From positions 161,265-225,264 of the forward strand of contig NMRA01000027.1 in assembly GCA_002633005.1 (NCBI GenBank): a stretch of 64,000 nt of DNA, in the 5' to 3' direction. Of the stretch, positions 36,401-45,458 are shown piece after piece (within the stretch, counting starts at the first letter, position 1; each line of letters starts with the position of its first letter). The notes under the pieces were generated by a model. It worked only from the letters and a program-made list of their open reading frames with translations, ran no database searches and was not told where the DNA came from. The position numbers were made by a program, and so were the translations under genes. Source of the DNA: Phoronis australis (taxonomy: Eukaryota > Phoronida > Phoronidae).

Positions 36401-36777
36401 AAGTTCAAATGGTTAACATAAAATTCATTGAATATAATACCGCTGCTTTAGATCATTATGTGGAGGGTTTTCTAAGGGAAAGTGTTTTCAACTTCTACTG
36501 TGTTACAATCGCAATAAAGCATGACCTAGTCCTGTCTTCCTTTTACAAAACCGTAAAATTGTGAATTCACAAATTGCAAAAATGTACCTTTTAAAGATAT
36601 CTGTATCGAAATGTGTAAATGCATTACTCTTATCCTTATTCAAGTACATTGTATTGGCTAGTTTTTAATTACCACTTTTGTTGTATTTTTCAGATCGAGG
36701 CTTTGTGTTTAAACACCATACCTGCTGTGGCCAAGCATGCAACCATTGCCGTGAGATCCATAACGTGGAAACCTTGA
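24315..36777 (+). CDS. RSPH14: RSPH14 (radial spoke head 14, RTDR1), nine coding exons
   Basis: Joining 24315-24407, 26394-26499, 26912-26998, 31207-31341, 31881-31957, 32481-32629, 33094-33210, 34095-34269 and 36694-36777 gives 1,023 bases, 340 residues plus stop, close to the vertebrate protein (about 350). All eight introns are GT-AG with consistent phases (0,1,1,1,0,2,2,0). The protein starts MASARISAKYPPQIDPT and continues with armadillo/HEAT-type helical repeats; conserved stretches include TRQRAVKALCNHLHD, EFILDTLHFC, SVKANAAGAIM, TEGKYNAI and SEAPEGRAAL. In this family the protein is an armadillo-repeat component of the radial spoke in motile cilia and flagella. The ATG lies 19 bases after a splice acceptor, so the 5' UTR is split. 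Introns carry several repeats and transposons, and the last exon has a damaged second copy downstream. Confidence 0.92.
24488..24902. mobile_element. MITE in RSPH14 intron 1
   Basis: A 415-bp segment with imperfect terminal inverted repeats. The left end reads AGTCGTGTCCACACACAG then TTTACCCTGGAACAACTTG; the complement of the right end reads AGTGACGTCCACAGAC then TTACCCTAGAACAAGTTAC. Words such as CAACTTGCACC recur inside in both orientations. No coding capacity, and no clear target-site duplication. Confidence 0.65.
25097..26085 (+). repeat. 38-bp minisatellite in RSPH14 intron 1
   Basis: About 26 tandem copies of a 38-bp unit containing TTTTGTGTTCAATCTGTGCC then ATATCTGTCCTCAGGCTG. The middle copies are nearly identical and the edges vary. 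All three plus-strand frames stay open for 275-334 codons because the unit has no stop in any frame, so the long ORFs are artefacts. Each unit ends in a pyrimidine-rich CTGTCCTCAG that looks like a 3' splice site. Confidence 0.95.
26394..26499 (+). CDS. RSPH14: RSPH14 coding exon 2
   Basis: Begins NIELNDSTLVTRQRAV after TTTGTTTCCAG and ends in phase 1 before GTAAGT. TRQRA and LCNHLHD match the first armadillo-type repeat of the family. Confidence 0.9.
26912..26998 (+). CDS. RSPH14: RSPH14 coding exon 3
   Basis: Encodes GIAESLKTLLSDPD and a VRQKATESLYVIG helix, between acceptor TTTACAAG and donor GTGAGT. Phases 1 and 1. Confidence 0.9.
27884..29359. mobile_element. TIR element with a captured HIRAN-like fragment, in intron 3
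   Basis: A 1,476-bp segment bounded by 24-bp inverted repeats with one mismatch: CTGTATTCGCCCTAATAACC-GCCC at the left and its complement, with A at position 11, at the right. Subterminal AAGCGCCC words recur near both ends. No intact transposase was seen, so it is non-autonomous. Superfamily is unassigned because no target-site duplication is evident. It holds a broken minus-strand HIRAN-like module at 28.05-28.31 kb. Confidence 0.85.
28050..28308 (-). pseudogene. Broken HIRAN-like module
   Basis: Minus-strand reading gives IRGFHVYKEVWIPAEGG, a frame change, then DKYNTPVLKGQTIVGHIPRK followed by a segment with ILWFVLRHGESLKC and V-TAAKY. The pattern G-F/Y-H-V-Y-K-x-x-W, then D-K-Y, then VGH-x-P, then W-x-F-L/V resembles the HIRAN-like module common in invertebrate repeat-associated proteins; in HLTF and Rad5 the HIRAN domain binds DNA ends. 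One frameshift (near 28230) and no intact start mark it as a remnant. Assignment is from motif memory, not a search. Confidence 0.55.
29414..31012. mobile_element. Kolobok-like DNA transposon remnant, copy A (intron 3)
   Basis: A 1,599-bp element bounded by perfect 15-bp inverted repeats AGGAGAATGCCACCC and flanked on both sides by TTAA, the target-site duplication used by Kolobok and piggyBac elements. A minus-strand THAP-domain remnant near the right end favours Kolobok. No transposase core is recognisable. Related copies lie at 39.4-41.3 and 61.2-62.8 kb. Confidence 0.85.
30649..30915 (-). pseudogene. THAP-domain remnant in copy A
   Basis: An 88-codon minus-strand frame with the start of a THAP zinc-binding DNA-binding domain: CIVSACPNYEAAKK (first Cys pair), GISFFRLPRE and a W in the next helix. 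The second metal-binding half (CGRHF in copy C) is missing here; the frame runs from EAVKHL directly to VDSDFSDEF. THAP domains are frequent at the N terminus of Kolobok and P-type transposases. Confidence 0.7.
31207..31341 (+). CDS. RSPH14: RSPH14 coding exon 4
   Basis: Encodes HAVGRDAFLDFDIIEPL and onwards to IEIVSETPPG between acceptor TTATACAG and donor GTGAGT. VGR-AFL and the following L-L-DP match the family. Phases 1 and 1. Confidence 0.9.
31881..31957 (+). CDS. RSPH14: RSPH14 coding exon 5
   Basis: Encodes AEGIVEAGLVPKLVLKLKDE after CCATTTTAG and ends in phase 0 before GTAAGT. The pattern I-x-G-L-x-x-L-V-x-K-L is conserved. Confidence 0.9.
32481..32629 (+). CDS. RSPH14: RSPH14 coding exon 6
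   Basis: Starts EFILDTLHFCMRVDTTDAL after TTATTTTCAG and ends IRAKAARDIMDL in phase 2 before GTATTA. EFILDTL and the RAKAAR helix are hallmark words of the family. Confidence 0.92.
33027..33133 (+). repeat. 56-bp tandem duplication of the exon 7 acceptor
   Basis: TCTCTTCTAGTGTTCCATTG at 33028 recurs as TCTCTTCCAGTGTTCCATTG 56 bases later. The match continues through AAAAAGAAGGCC and GTGTGACTC with three to four differences. It duplicates the polypyrimidine tract, the AG and the first ~45 bases of exon 7. Only the downstream AG (33092-33093) keeps the RSPH14 frame. Confidence 0.92.
33094..33210 (+). CDS. RSPH14: RSPH14 coding exon 7
   Basis: Encodes VPLSGKKKAVKCDSI through VKANAAGAIM, between CTTCCAG and donor GTACGT, phases 2 and 2. 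KSNAAGA-like words are conserved. An upstream duplicate acceptor at 33036-33037 would add 56 bases and reach a TAG within the exon (33147-33149). Confidence 0.9.
34095..34269 (+). CDS. RSPH14: RSPH14 coding exon 8
   Basis: The longest coding exon. Encodes ITITTEGKYNAIKNGAIENL, then VNSLKALTCLSEAPEGRAAL and ends LPHVEK in phase 0 before GTTAGT. TEGKY and AEAPEGR-type words are family hallmarks. Confidence 0.92.
35212..35371. mobile_element. Probable MITE fragment in intron 8
   Basis: A C/G-rich stretch starting CAGGGGCGGATCCAGGATTT and ending in a long C run (TGCCCCCCCCC). The GGGGCGGATCCAGGATTT opening is common in invertebrate MITEs. Only one end is clear, so boundaries are approximate. Confidence 0.4.
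35372..36108. repeat. 22-bp minisatellite in RSPH14 intron 8
   Basis: About 33 imperfect copies of a 22-bp unit TTAGTATTCCTTACCATGAT-AC, with frequent ACTCC for ATTCC and ACAATG for ACCATG variants. A shorter array of the same unit lies at 45.52-45.87 kb beside the duplicated last exon. Confidence 0.93.
36694..36777 (+). CDS. RSPH14: RSPH14 coding exon 9 (terminal)
   Basis: Encodes IEALCLNTIPAVAKHATIAV followed by RSITWKP and TGA, after TTGTATTTTTCAG. The C-terminal pattern A-x-x-A-I-x-V-x-x-I-x-x-K-P agrees with vertebrate RSPH14. Confidence 0.88.
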   Translation: MEALCLNTIPAVAKHATIAVRSITWKP

Positions 36778-36796
36778 GTACATTGTGAATCTATCA

Positions 36797-36802
36797 AATA
36801 AA
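36797..36802 (+). terminator. Polyadenylation signal of RSPH14
   Basis: AATAAA lies 20 bases after the stop codon. A second candidate, AATAAA in TTGTAAATAAATTA, lies near 36938. Confidence 0.6.
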
Positions 36803-37304
36803 GTTTTGCTGTATCATCAATCATGAAGGCGTTGGAATCATAAAAGCGAGGCAATGTAGAATTCGCTCCAAAATCATGACTGTATTTCATTATTTCTGCT
36901 AAGTTATCAAAAAGTATATGTGTATATAGCATTTTGTAAATAAATTATTTTAATATTTTAACTTTATTTTTCTTGTTTTGAACACTGAAAATTATTCCTT
37001 AATATTAAGTGTGCAATTTTTGAAACAGGTGCACAGGGGTTGGACAACTTCAATGACTCCCGTTGTGAAGTCGCTATGATTTCGATGTTCTTGAATAGGC
37101 AACGAATCCTGTCACGACAAGGAGCATCGATGAAACCGATTTTATGGTATTACAAGGTCAAATTAGCTACCTAAACATGGCAATATGCAGCTTATGCAGT
37201 CAAGGGGTGGCTAAGCAAAGACAAATGTCGCAACAATATTACTAAACCATTTTTGTCTTAAAGCTATGACTCTATAGAAACGATCTTGCCTAAACAAATA
37301 TTAG

Positions 37305-37333
37305 CAGGAAGAGATAACCAGGAAGGGACAACT
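37305..37333. repeat. 29-bp sequence with a perfect inverted copy at 42.9 kb
   Basis: The 29 bases starting CAGGAAGAGATAACCAGGAA are the exact reverse complement of 42864-42892. The flanks share only short words, so this is probably the conserved part of an old dispersed repeat. Confidence 0.75.
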
Positions 37334-38107
37334 AGCTAAACCGCCGTTTTTGGCCTCCTTCACCGGACTAATCTCAGGACTTAAGTTTTGTTTAAAAGAA
37401 AACAGACGATTTTATCAGAAAGATTAAAGCTTTATCTATAGAAGGATATCAAAAAAAACTCACTTTGCAACCTTAAACAGTGGTGTAATTGTACTTTGAA
37501 AATATCGACTTCAGCGCACACAATCGCAACTTCCCACACGCAGTCACGGGTATTTTTAAATACTTAAAAGCTTTTCCGTCGATGTATAGATGGCGCAGTA
37601 GTCAAGTACTCCCTCATTTGCATATCAAATTTGCATGTGGGAGTTCTGAGACTCTCGTCAGTTTAGTTGTTGTCGAGCGCTTGAGTGGATAAAGCGGTGA
37701 CCTCCCGCTGAGAGCACGCGCTGATGAAGATACCACAGCTAACTCGATCGCTTCGCAATCAGGAAGTGAAAACACTCTCCTGACCGCAGTTCTGACTTCC
37801 AGCTAAGCAAGCCCTATTTCGAGGAGCGGACTTTGAATTGTTTTCGTCCCCACACTGTGGATTGCAGAGAAGATTAGAATGAGGTCAACATCGAACTTTC
37901 TGCGGCTACCCATCGTGTTGACAAAAGTTTGAAGTGTCAGAACCATAGACGGAGCGCGCGGGATGTCTATGATTCCTGTTCTTCTTCAGTTGACGAAAAC
38001 ATTGCTATAGGGATTGGGCATAAAGAATGACCGTGGGAAATTCATTTTGAGGTGGACACCTGTATCCAAGAATAAATATTAATATTCTGTAATATCTCAC
38101 CTTCCGC

Positions 38108-38289
38108 GTTTCGTTTCTTTGACGTTGTTTGAGGTTGCGGTATCGTGAAACAACGCTGTCGGATGAGAGTAGTTGCACCGAATAACTGGAATTGGCTGCA
38201 GTTCTTTCCTTTAGAATGCCCGGACTCGACTGTGCCATTTCCTTGGCAAGTCTCTTGCCTGCCAAAATTTTTCTGAGCATTGAAGACAT
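38108..38289 (-). CDS. Possible first coding exon, unrecognised
   Basis: A minus-strand ATG exon encoding MSSMLRKILAGKRLAKEMAQ and ~40 more residues up to NETRK, ending at AAG before GTGAGA, a good donor. An acceptor-like TTTCTGTTGCAG lies 31 bases before the ATG. The product is basic and Ser-rich. No downstream exon was found, and I recognise no family. Confidence 0.25.
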
Positions 38290-38412
38290 CGGCCTTCTCC
38301 TGCGCCAATCAACCTTTTATCTGCAACAGAAATGTTATGCCTAGTTTTCTACCATGTTAGCACACTTTGTGGCTCTGCTACAATTACTGTAGCACTGACA
38401 TAATCGTATTTC

Positions 38413-38715
38413 TTAATTTCGCCACAGTATGCATACTTTTGCTAAGTGTTTTTCCAAATTAAGCCACAACAGTTGTTCATCATTAAATGCCTCAGATTCC
38501 TCGACGCAATGGACATTTCCGTAAACACAAAACGCACCCTTGCCATTCTTAAAAATTCGTATATATGTGCTATAATTGCTTCGAAGGACCGGCAGTAACC
38601 GTGGCTGGAATGTCGGCAGCTTCGCGACTAAGTCTACAGCTAACTCCTGTTGAAATTCTCCATACTTCAAAATTCTTGTTTGCAGGTGCTGGTAATTGCA
38701 TTCAATGGTTTTCAT
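38413..38715 (-). CDS. Hypothetical minus-strand ORF, 100 codons
   Basis: Starts with ATG and encodes MKTIECNYQHLQTRILKYGE, then ELAVDLVAKLPTFQPRLLPV and a tail with EEQ-like acidic helix words (FNDEQLLWLNLEKHL). The composition looks protein-like rather than random, and a donor-like AAAGTATGC follows LEKHLAK. It cannot be spliced in frame to the frame at 38108-38289. No family recognised. Confidence 0.3.
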   Translation of the reverse strand: MKTIECNYQHLQTRILKYGEFQQELAVDLVAKLPTFQPRLLPVLRSNYSTYIRIFKNGKGAFCVYGNVHCVEESEAFNDEQLLWLNLEKHLAKVCILWRN

Positions 38716-40130
38716 AATAAGAGACTAGAAATCCGAGATGTCACACACGCCCACTGGCCATACATTTTCACTGGCCACCTTGCTACAGTCGACTTGCGCA
38801 ATAGCCGAATTAGTGTCCACATTTGTGGTCACGTGCCGGGTACAGGCCCATGACTACGAGACAAGTTGCAGCAACAAATTCAGTACGAATCCATAAACCC
38901 TTTTACACGCACAATTAAATGCGCAAAACTGCTCCTGTATTTCTTAAACCTTTAATTTGATGCTCAAGCTATACAACGAGCGCGTGTTGAAACACACCAT
39001 TGACCATGGACCAAAGATGGATTCCTTGCGTCAGGACCTTAGCAAGCGGGGGGAGAGCGAGTGCCACCCCCCAAAAAACGCATGCATCAGGGTTAAACCA
39101 TGGCAACCGACAAAAGTGTGGGGCTGGGGAAAGACAAAAAAGAAAGACTTCGAATACTGATCAGAGAGAAAACTCAAGAGAACTTTGACAACTCGGTATC
39201 AGTGTTTGGTTTACCATTTGAGGGCCCTGACCAGGACAATTGTTGTTAGGGTCTCCGTTTCTCCAGCATAGGTCGTCTAAGCGCTCTTCAAAATGTGCAC
39301 TTAATCATTCATACATGTATTTCGAAAATTCGAGAAAATTTGTAAAGCAAAAATTTTGCGGAGCGTATTAAAGAAGCTTGCCACCCAAAAAACAACCTAA
39401 TTTGTATCAATTTAGATAGAGTAGTTCTACTCCATAACGGCACGCACGGTTGCGTTACCTAACACCTGACGGCAGACTGAGGTATTGAAGTTATCCAATG
39501 ACATAATTGGTTTCACACGCAGTCTGTTCAGCAGTTCACAACACGGGTTACTGGTGTCAGCTTCTCGCTTGAATTCATCGTTTTACAGCAATAAAGCATC
39601 AAACTTCGATTTAAAACCCTTAAAAATACACCGAGTTCTTATAAAAACGTGTTGTTTTATTTCGCTGTTACGGATTTATTGGTATTTGGACACGGCCGTA
39701 GCCTACAACGGTTCGGCAGGCCAATAAGGTCCGTAGCAGGAGTTTGGGGTCTGTTCGGAGATAAATTCGAAGTGTTATTCCCTGAGATACAGACAGGAGA
39801 ACCTAGTCTGTGTTGTTTAGAATTGTGATTTTTTGAGTTCTAAACACGCAAAACGCTCGTTATCCTGGCCAGAGCTCCGGGAGCCCGATCAGGCACGTCG
39901 CGGCCGGCGGATTGACTCGTTATCTGGACCAGTGGCTCGGAAACTTATCAGACATCACGAACATATACCAGCCAAAGTTGGAAACTAAACTTTAAGTCAG
40001 GAAAATACTATACTAGTGAGCCAAAGTAATGTTCACCTGATTATGTTGGTGAATTAGCCACGAAACTGCAAATTTAATTACTCGTCGGGGCCGGCGAATT
40101 CAGATTCCGCTTTGTCCACAGCACCGTCAG

Positions 40131-40378
40131 CATGCGCGCACCCAGCCTTCAATGGTGGCGGGGGGGGCTCGAATTTCTGACGTTGTTGACCTTTTGGTAA
40201 CAAAAAAGCGGGTGAGCTAAAAAAAGGGGGGGCACCACTGCGAATTGCGCGATTGTGCTTATTTAGAGGACTTTAGTCTCATTTTCTCGGACTTTTTGTT
40301 TCCCAGAGGCGGACCTTTTTGCCCACTTCGCCACTTTGCCCGCGTTCGAGCCCCCGAGCCCCCCTGGGTGCGCGCATG
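40131..40378. mobile_element. Nested MITE with perfect TIRs and 5-bp TSD
   Basis: A 248-bp insertion with perfect 15-bp inverted ends CATGCGCGCACCCAG, flanked by GTCAG on both sides (40126-40130 and 40379-40383). Copies A and C have a single, uninterrupted site (GTCAGG / ATCAGG) at the same point, which confirms the insertion. The interior is G/C-rich and palindromic near the ends (GGGGGGCTCGAA). No coding capacity. Confidence 0.9.
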
Positions 40379-40958
40379 GTCAGGGCAGAAGTTGTACATT
40401 GACAATCATTATTTGAATAATTTAATTATTAATAAAGATTCATCTAACACCTGGCCGTGGGATGGAAATCGAGTTGTTTCACAACAGTTTCTGCCATCAA
40501 ACACTAAATTAGCATGAGCTCACACGGCCTCGGTGTCCCGTCAATTAATTTTATTGCAGCTGAAGCCGGTAACGCATTGATTTATTCATTGCTGGCTTCT
40601 CAAATCATTTACACTCAGGAACACTCCAAAGGCATTACAAATTGCATCTAATGAGACAGACTTTGTTTCAGTTTTATATTAGTATTGGTTAGGGTGAGAA
40701 TAATTCATTTTGAAACAGAACGCTCAGTGATAAACATCAACATGGCAACTCGCAATCCCCCGCGACCGTCGGACGAGAGCTCATCAGTCCCGACGAAGAC
40801 TTCGCAGGTGGATCGTTAGGTTTCACAGGCTATCAGTTCGAACAGGAATACAGCGATGAAGGAATACTAAAGAGGGGCCGTGAATAAGCTCAAATAACGG
40901 AACGTAGGGATAGTTATTTGGCAAGCTGGCATTCGTCAGGCACTCACGCGGCTGTCCA

Positions 40959-41159
40959 CTACTGCAGGCCACAGACAAGGAGATGTTCCACGGCCTCGTA
41001 CTTGCTAGTTACAGCGTACTTTTCATTCTTCACTACTGCGATCCACTTCCTAAACATTTCGGACTCTCGTGGAAGTCGAAAAAACGATATACCCGCTTTC
41101 CTCGCAGCTGCATATTTTGCACAAGCGGAAACGATGCACCGCAACATAGCGGCATTCAC
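40959..41159 (-). pseudogene. THAP-domain remnant in copy B
   Basis: A minus-strand frame with CIVSACAKYAAARKAG, ISFFRLPRE and a W followed by VVKNEKYAV. It ends EAVEHLLVCGLQ, so the second zinc half has VCG but lacks the following H-F. It is a remnant of a transposase N-terminal DNA-binding domain. Confidence 0.7.
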
Positions 41160-41320
41160 TCTGCAGATGAACCACTGACGTCGCTAGCGTCGTTTCTCAC
41201 CTTCCTCACAGGTTAACGCGACACCTCTTGCCAAGGTAAAGTCGACCGTGTGCGAGGCGATGTAGATATAGACCGATTAATAAGGCAAAAAAGACTAATT
41301 AAATCGGGTGGCATTCTCCT

Positions 41321-43084
41321 TTAATTCAGTCCAAGTTTTTCAGTGGTCCATAGGCGGTGCACTACAGGGGGGCTGAGGGGGCTTTAGCCCACACTTTTTT
41401 CAGTGCTGCGCCCTCTATACACATTCGACATGACACTGCCAACTACTCACGAGGGGAAGTTCAGATTCCAAATTCATCAAAAACGCAAAACATTCGTGCA
41501 CAGCACAGAAGCTGTCTTGTAAGAAATGGCGATGCGTCTCTGAACTTAGTTGAAGGCTGAAGGCTGACTTGCAAAAATTCGATCCATCATGAGACCACCA
41601 TTTCGCAAAGAAGGACACTAAATGATAACAGTGATATTCATGAATGTATTGAATTAAAAACTAGACTAAAGAAATTCAAAAATTTACAAACCGTAGATCG
41701 GATTTGGAAAGATTGTCTTTGCATTCCCTTGATGCTTGTAGTTCCCAGTAGTATTGTGCAATGAATTTAGGTTCTTCTAAACCGAATCGTTTGCTTGACA
41801 TTCTCGTGCATACTGCAAAGGCTGGACACGTCGTGACTCAGTGACGAACCCACGTTAAAAATAAGGTGTAGTCATGCAGTAGGCTGCCCGCGTAGAATCC
41901 GCGCACAGTGATTGAAGGGAAAAGAGCTTGAACTGCATGGGTTGAAGTGTACGTGTGCATTTTTGGAACACGCCTTCCATAGCGCAGCATTTTCCCTAGC
42001 TGCACGACAGAAGCTGGACCAGTGGCCGTGTTTCAACAAGGAATTTTGATACAGCTTTATAGGCCAAGGATTTCGGGATCATATCTTTCAAAAAAAATCT
42101 TCAGGAAATGACCGTATTAAAATGAACTTTTCCCGAAACTGGGTCAAACAAAACGACCTTGGAGCCAGAACACGGGTATAGGTTCGAGTTAAGCCGCACG
42201 TCTCAAATGAATCATAGCGGAGCTGACCAGCGACTAGCATTAGTTCGTCGAATTGCGCATGCATGGATCAGACTTCCCGGCGACTCGGACGCCACTGACG
42301 ACACCGGCCACCGTGGCGGGAGCATCTAATTTCTTGACTAACACTTGCTTCTAAATAGGGATTTAAGCAAAATGACAAAGTCCACGCTAACACACATGCA
42401 AGCGTATCCAAGTACAAAAATTAAATGTATTTTCATGTGAAAACATTCAATGTTCTTTGAACATTGACTTGTGTGAGTTCTTAATTTTCTTAAAACTGCC
42501 CAATCAGGTAGAACTGTATTTCAAGTCATTCACTATAGGCACCTGAGGGTTCAAATTGGAAGTTCGCGTCGTATGACGTCGTATGACGTCATATAACGTA
42601 GGAGATGCAAGCCTCATTTGCATATATTAGTGACATCTGTTGGTTCAAAAAAGAGGATCATGCCTGAGTACATGCCTGGGAAGAGACATCTTTTGGAAGG
42701 GTAAAACAAGTCATGTTCAAAGCATCCTAGTGCCAGTAATATGGAGTCTTTGAGGACCAAAGTGGTGTCATTTTATAGCTAAAGAGTTAAGCTTTCAAAC
42801 ACAGACGACTCTAACATTTACTTTTGAAATCACTTTTGAAAACACTTTAAAATGCGCTAAAACAGTTGTCCCTTCCTGGTTATCTCTTCCTGATATTTAA
42901 TTAGCTAATATAATATTAGCTACTATGTCGTCCTGAGGTAGTATTCCGAGAGAGCGGCAAATTCCAACGTCATGTAAAAGCATTCTCGGTTCACGACTTA
43001 AATAGGCTGTCTTGTAAATATCAGACTACATCAGTGTATTAGTGATGGGAATACTATTGTACTGTTTGTTTTCGGTGTACCGTT
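41321..43084. other. Spacer, no gene seen
   Basis: A G-rich CTACAGGGGGGCTGAGGGGG tract at about 41363 looks like a transposon-end fragment. CGTATGACGTCGTATGACGT occurs at about 42570 and a repeat-family fragment at 42864-42892. No coding signal. Confidence 0.5.
42864..42892. repeat. Inverted copy of the 29-bp sequence at 37.3 kb
   Basis: Starts AGTTGTCCCTTCCTGGTTAT and is the exact reverse complement of 37305-37333. Confidence 0.75.
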
Positions 43085-43340
43085 GTGACGATTGGGTTAC
43101 GGTAATTTATCACCTGAACTTGTATTTGTATGTCAAGTAATCAGCGCCTATCAGCTAGCGAGTTAGCAATGTCGAATGCTTGCTGAAAATATGCATAAAT
43201 TTCTTCCCATGAGATAAATTAATTGGAAGAAATTATACGGATCTTCAGCAAGCAATGCCGACATCCATGCTATCTTCTCTCTAGTTGATATCGTGCGAGA
43301 TACATGTAGCGGAAAGCTGATTACCATAGAACCGTGAACG
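43085..43340. repeat. Foldback (imperfect palindrome)
   Basis: The two halves pair around about 43215. GCTTGCTGAA and AATTTCTTCC on the left match GGAAGAAATT and TTCAGCAAGC on the right, with a 17-base loop. Weaker pairing continues outward (TAGCAATGTCG with CGACATCCATGCTA, GGTAATTTATC with GATTACCATAG). It resembles a foldback-type MITE or a diverged inverted duplication. Confidence 0.7.
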
Positions 43341-43958
43341 CGCACGGGCAAAATCGAGATGCGCTATCTCGATGTATATCTTAGAACGACAGAAAGTCTG
43401 TAATAATACAACACAAATAGTATTGTCTTCCTGATAAGTACTGATAAACTACTTGAAGTAGCGATAAACCTGTCCTGTCAAAACCCGAAACTTTTGGTTG
43501 AAGCCGCTTACCGCTATAAAATTTTTCTCATTTTTTGTTTTTACTCAAATAAGCAATGATTTCTTGACTCGAGTAAAAAAACTAATAGGCCGATGCTGCT
43601 TCATGGGAATTGTTACTGCAGAATTAACTATGACCGTAGTCGAGTTCCATTATGTTCTAACGTCCTAGCTCATTTAGCCATGTGTCACTGCGGGTTTGGT
43701 TTCAGCTCAGACCAGTATTGCTAATTTATTGATCTGAGGTTTCCTAGGCCAATTCTAAAGTACTGGCAGGGAATTCCGTGCGATTTACTGTGGTCAAATG
43801 CAGTTACTTTGGAAGAGCAAATGCCCGCATCGTTGGTGTGACCACACGATTTGTAGAGGCGTGAGCGTGAGCTGTCTCAGATAGTTCATGTGGGGGTCTC
43901 TCTTCGCCCACCTTCCCAGAGATTATATTTTGTGTCCCAGTCTTCGGCTACTGTCATA

Positions 43959-44006
43959 GACCAAGTAAGCCTCCCGACCAAGTTAACTTGGGCGGCTTAC
44001 ACGGTC
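43959..44006. repeat. 48-bp hairpin with a palindromic centre
   Basis: The centre is the perfect palindrome CCAAGTTAACTTGG. GTAAGCC and GACC on the left pair with GGCTTAC and GGTC on the right. CCGACCAAGT words recur just downstream. Confidence 0.65.
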
Positions 44007-44959
44007 GGACCTCGCAAACCAAGTAGATATCTCCGACCAAGTGACAATGTACCGTTGGTGTATAGTGTTATAGTGAACAGGTCTGACCAAATTTCATTTT
44101 TATGGGCTTTTTATCACTTGAGTTACTCATATGGTGCAAAAATATATGTGGTCGACAAAAATCTTCATTTGAATCCTTTGAACAAGCCGATAATAGAGTA
44201 ATTAAGTTACTGAGCCGGCAGCCAGTGCAGACTGGAGCCAAAATGCGCAAAGCAGACAAATCGAACACTTAAATTTCACATATGATTTCACTCTTTGCAT
44301 CTGCTCTTCTCTAGAGATCGAGTTATCAACCAAATTTTACGGCTGCATATGCTGTAGTTTTGCTTGCAGATTTACTTGGTCCGGTCTCGGGCAGGCCGGC
44401 CCGAGTGCGCTGTGACGTAGGCTATACATGTACTTTATCGAAGTCGCAGAATAGAAATATTTCATAGGTTCTTTGATTTCTTCTTCAATGACCCTTCTTC
44501 TATTCACAACCTCAATTTTTGTAATCGTTTTTCCTGCTTTTCACTGTTCATAAAAATAAAACATTAATTTCTTGAATCGTTCATATGGTTTCGCGAGTGC
44601 CGGGCACCCGGCCACCGGGGCGCTGGCCTAGAGTACTTACTACAACTACCGAAGTTTTGATAATTCTCGGTGGCAAATTTTTTGTCTATATTTGTAATTA
44701 GTGACCATTTACAACTTCATTCGTTCCACAGAATACAATCACCGACGCCTCATTTGCGTCTCAAAATCTAAAGTTTCTTTTTAAGTTTTGCAATGGCTAT
44801 CATGGTGTAGTTGAGACGCCGGCAATACTTGGCGCAATGAAAAGTAATTAATTTCGTTTGGCAAGTACCCAGCAGTTCCAACAACACGATAACCTCTGGT
44901 ACAAGTCTTTAGAAAGTTGTCAATTTTTTTACAGCTCAATAAGCTGTAGTTTGCGGGCA
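44007..44959. other. Spacer, no gene seen
   Basis: No coding signal or repeat structure was recognised, apart from the CCGACCAAGT words at the left edge. Confidence 0.5.
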
Positions 44960-45071
44960 GGTTAGGGTAAGGGTTAGGGTTAGGGTTAGGGTAGGGGTTG
45001 GGCTTGGGCTTCGGGTTGGAGTTGAGGATGGGTTTGGGGTTGGGGTTGGGGTAGGGTTTGGGGTTGGGGTA
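44960..45071. repeat. TTAGGG-like G-rich repeat, left of gap
   Basis: Starts with several GGGTTA units (GGGTTAGGGTTAGGGTTAGG) and decays into GGGTTGGGGT variants before the gap. It is internal in the scaffold, so an interstitial telomere-like or simple G/T repeat rather than a chromosome end. Confidence 0.85.
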
Positions 45072-45458
45072 NNNNNNNNNNNNNNNNNNNNNNNNNNNNN
45101 NNNNNNNNNNNNNNNNNNNNNNNNNNNNNNNNNNNNNNNNNNNNNNNNNNNNNNNNNNNNNNNNNNNNNNNNNNNNNNNNNNNNNNNNNNNNNNNNNNNN
45201 NNNNNNNNNNNNNNNNNNNNNNNNNNNNNNNNNNNNNNNNNNNNNNNNNNNNNNNNNNNNNNNNNNNNNNNNNNNNNNNNNNNNNNNNNNNNNNNNNNNN
45301 NNNNNNNNNNNNNNNNNNNNNNNNNNNNNNNNNNNNNNNNNNNNNNNNNNNNNNNNNNNNNNNNNNNNNNNNNNNNNNNNNNNNNNNNNNNNNNNNNNNN
45401 NNNNNNNNNNNNNNNNNNNNNNNNNNNNNNNNNNNNNNNNNNNNNNNNNNNNNNNNNN
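45072..45458. other. Assembly gap, 387 N
   Basis: Undetermined bases, flanked on both sides by the same G-rich repeat. True length unknown. Confidence 0.99.

Larger units (their letters stand above)
36111..37033. repeat. Segmental duplication, proximal copy
   Basis: From ATACCACTTGATTTTGGG to GAAACAGGTGCA this segment matches 45872-46782 with only scattered substitutions. It includes the end of intron 8, the RSPH14 last exon and the polyadenylation region. The minisatellite upstream is also part of the duplicated unit but differs in length. Confidence 0.93.
37034..39371. other. Spacer after RSPH14, two weak ORFs
   Basis: Mostly unique-looking DNA. The stretch at 37670-37720 has a tRNA-like GAGTGGATAAAGCGG word but no B box. 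Two minus-strand frames (38108-38289 and 38413-38715) have some coding character. Confidence 0.45.
39372..41320. mobile_element. Kolobok-like DNA transposon remnant, copy B
   Basis: Flanked by TTAA at 39368-39371 and 41321-41324. The right terminal repeat is intact (complement AGGAGAATGCCACCC); the left is mutated (AGAAGCTTGCCACCC). The inside aligns with copies A and C throughout, except for a nested 248-bp insertion at 40131-40378. It carries a minus-strand THAP remnant at 40959-41159. Confidence 0.85.
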
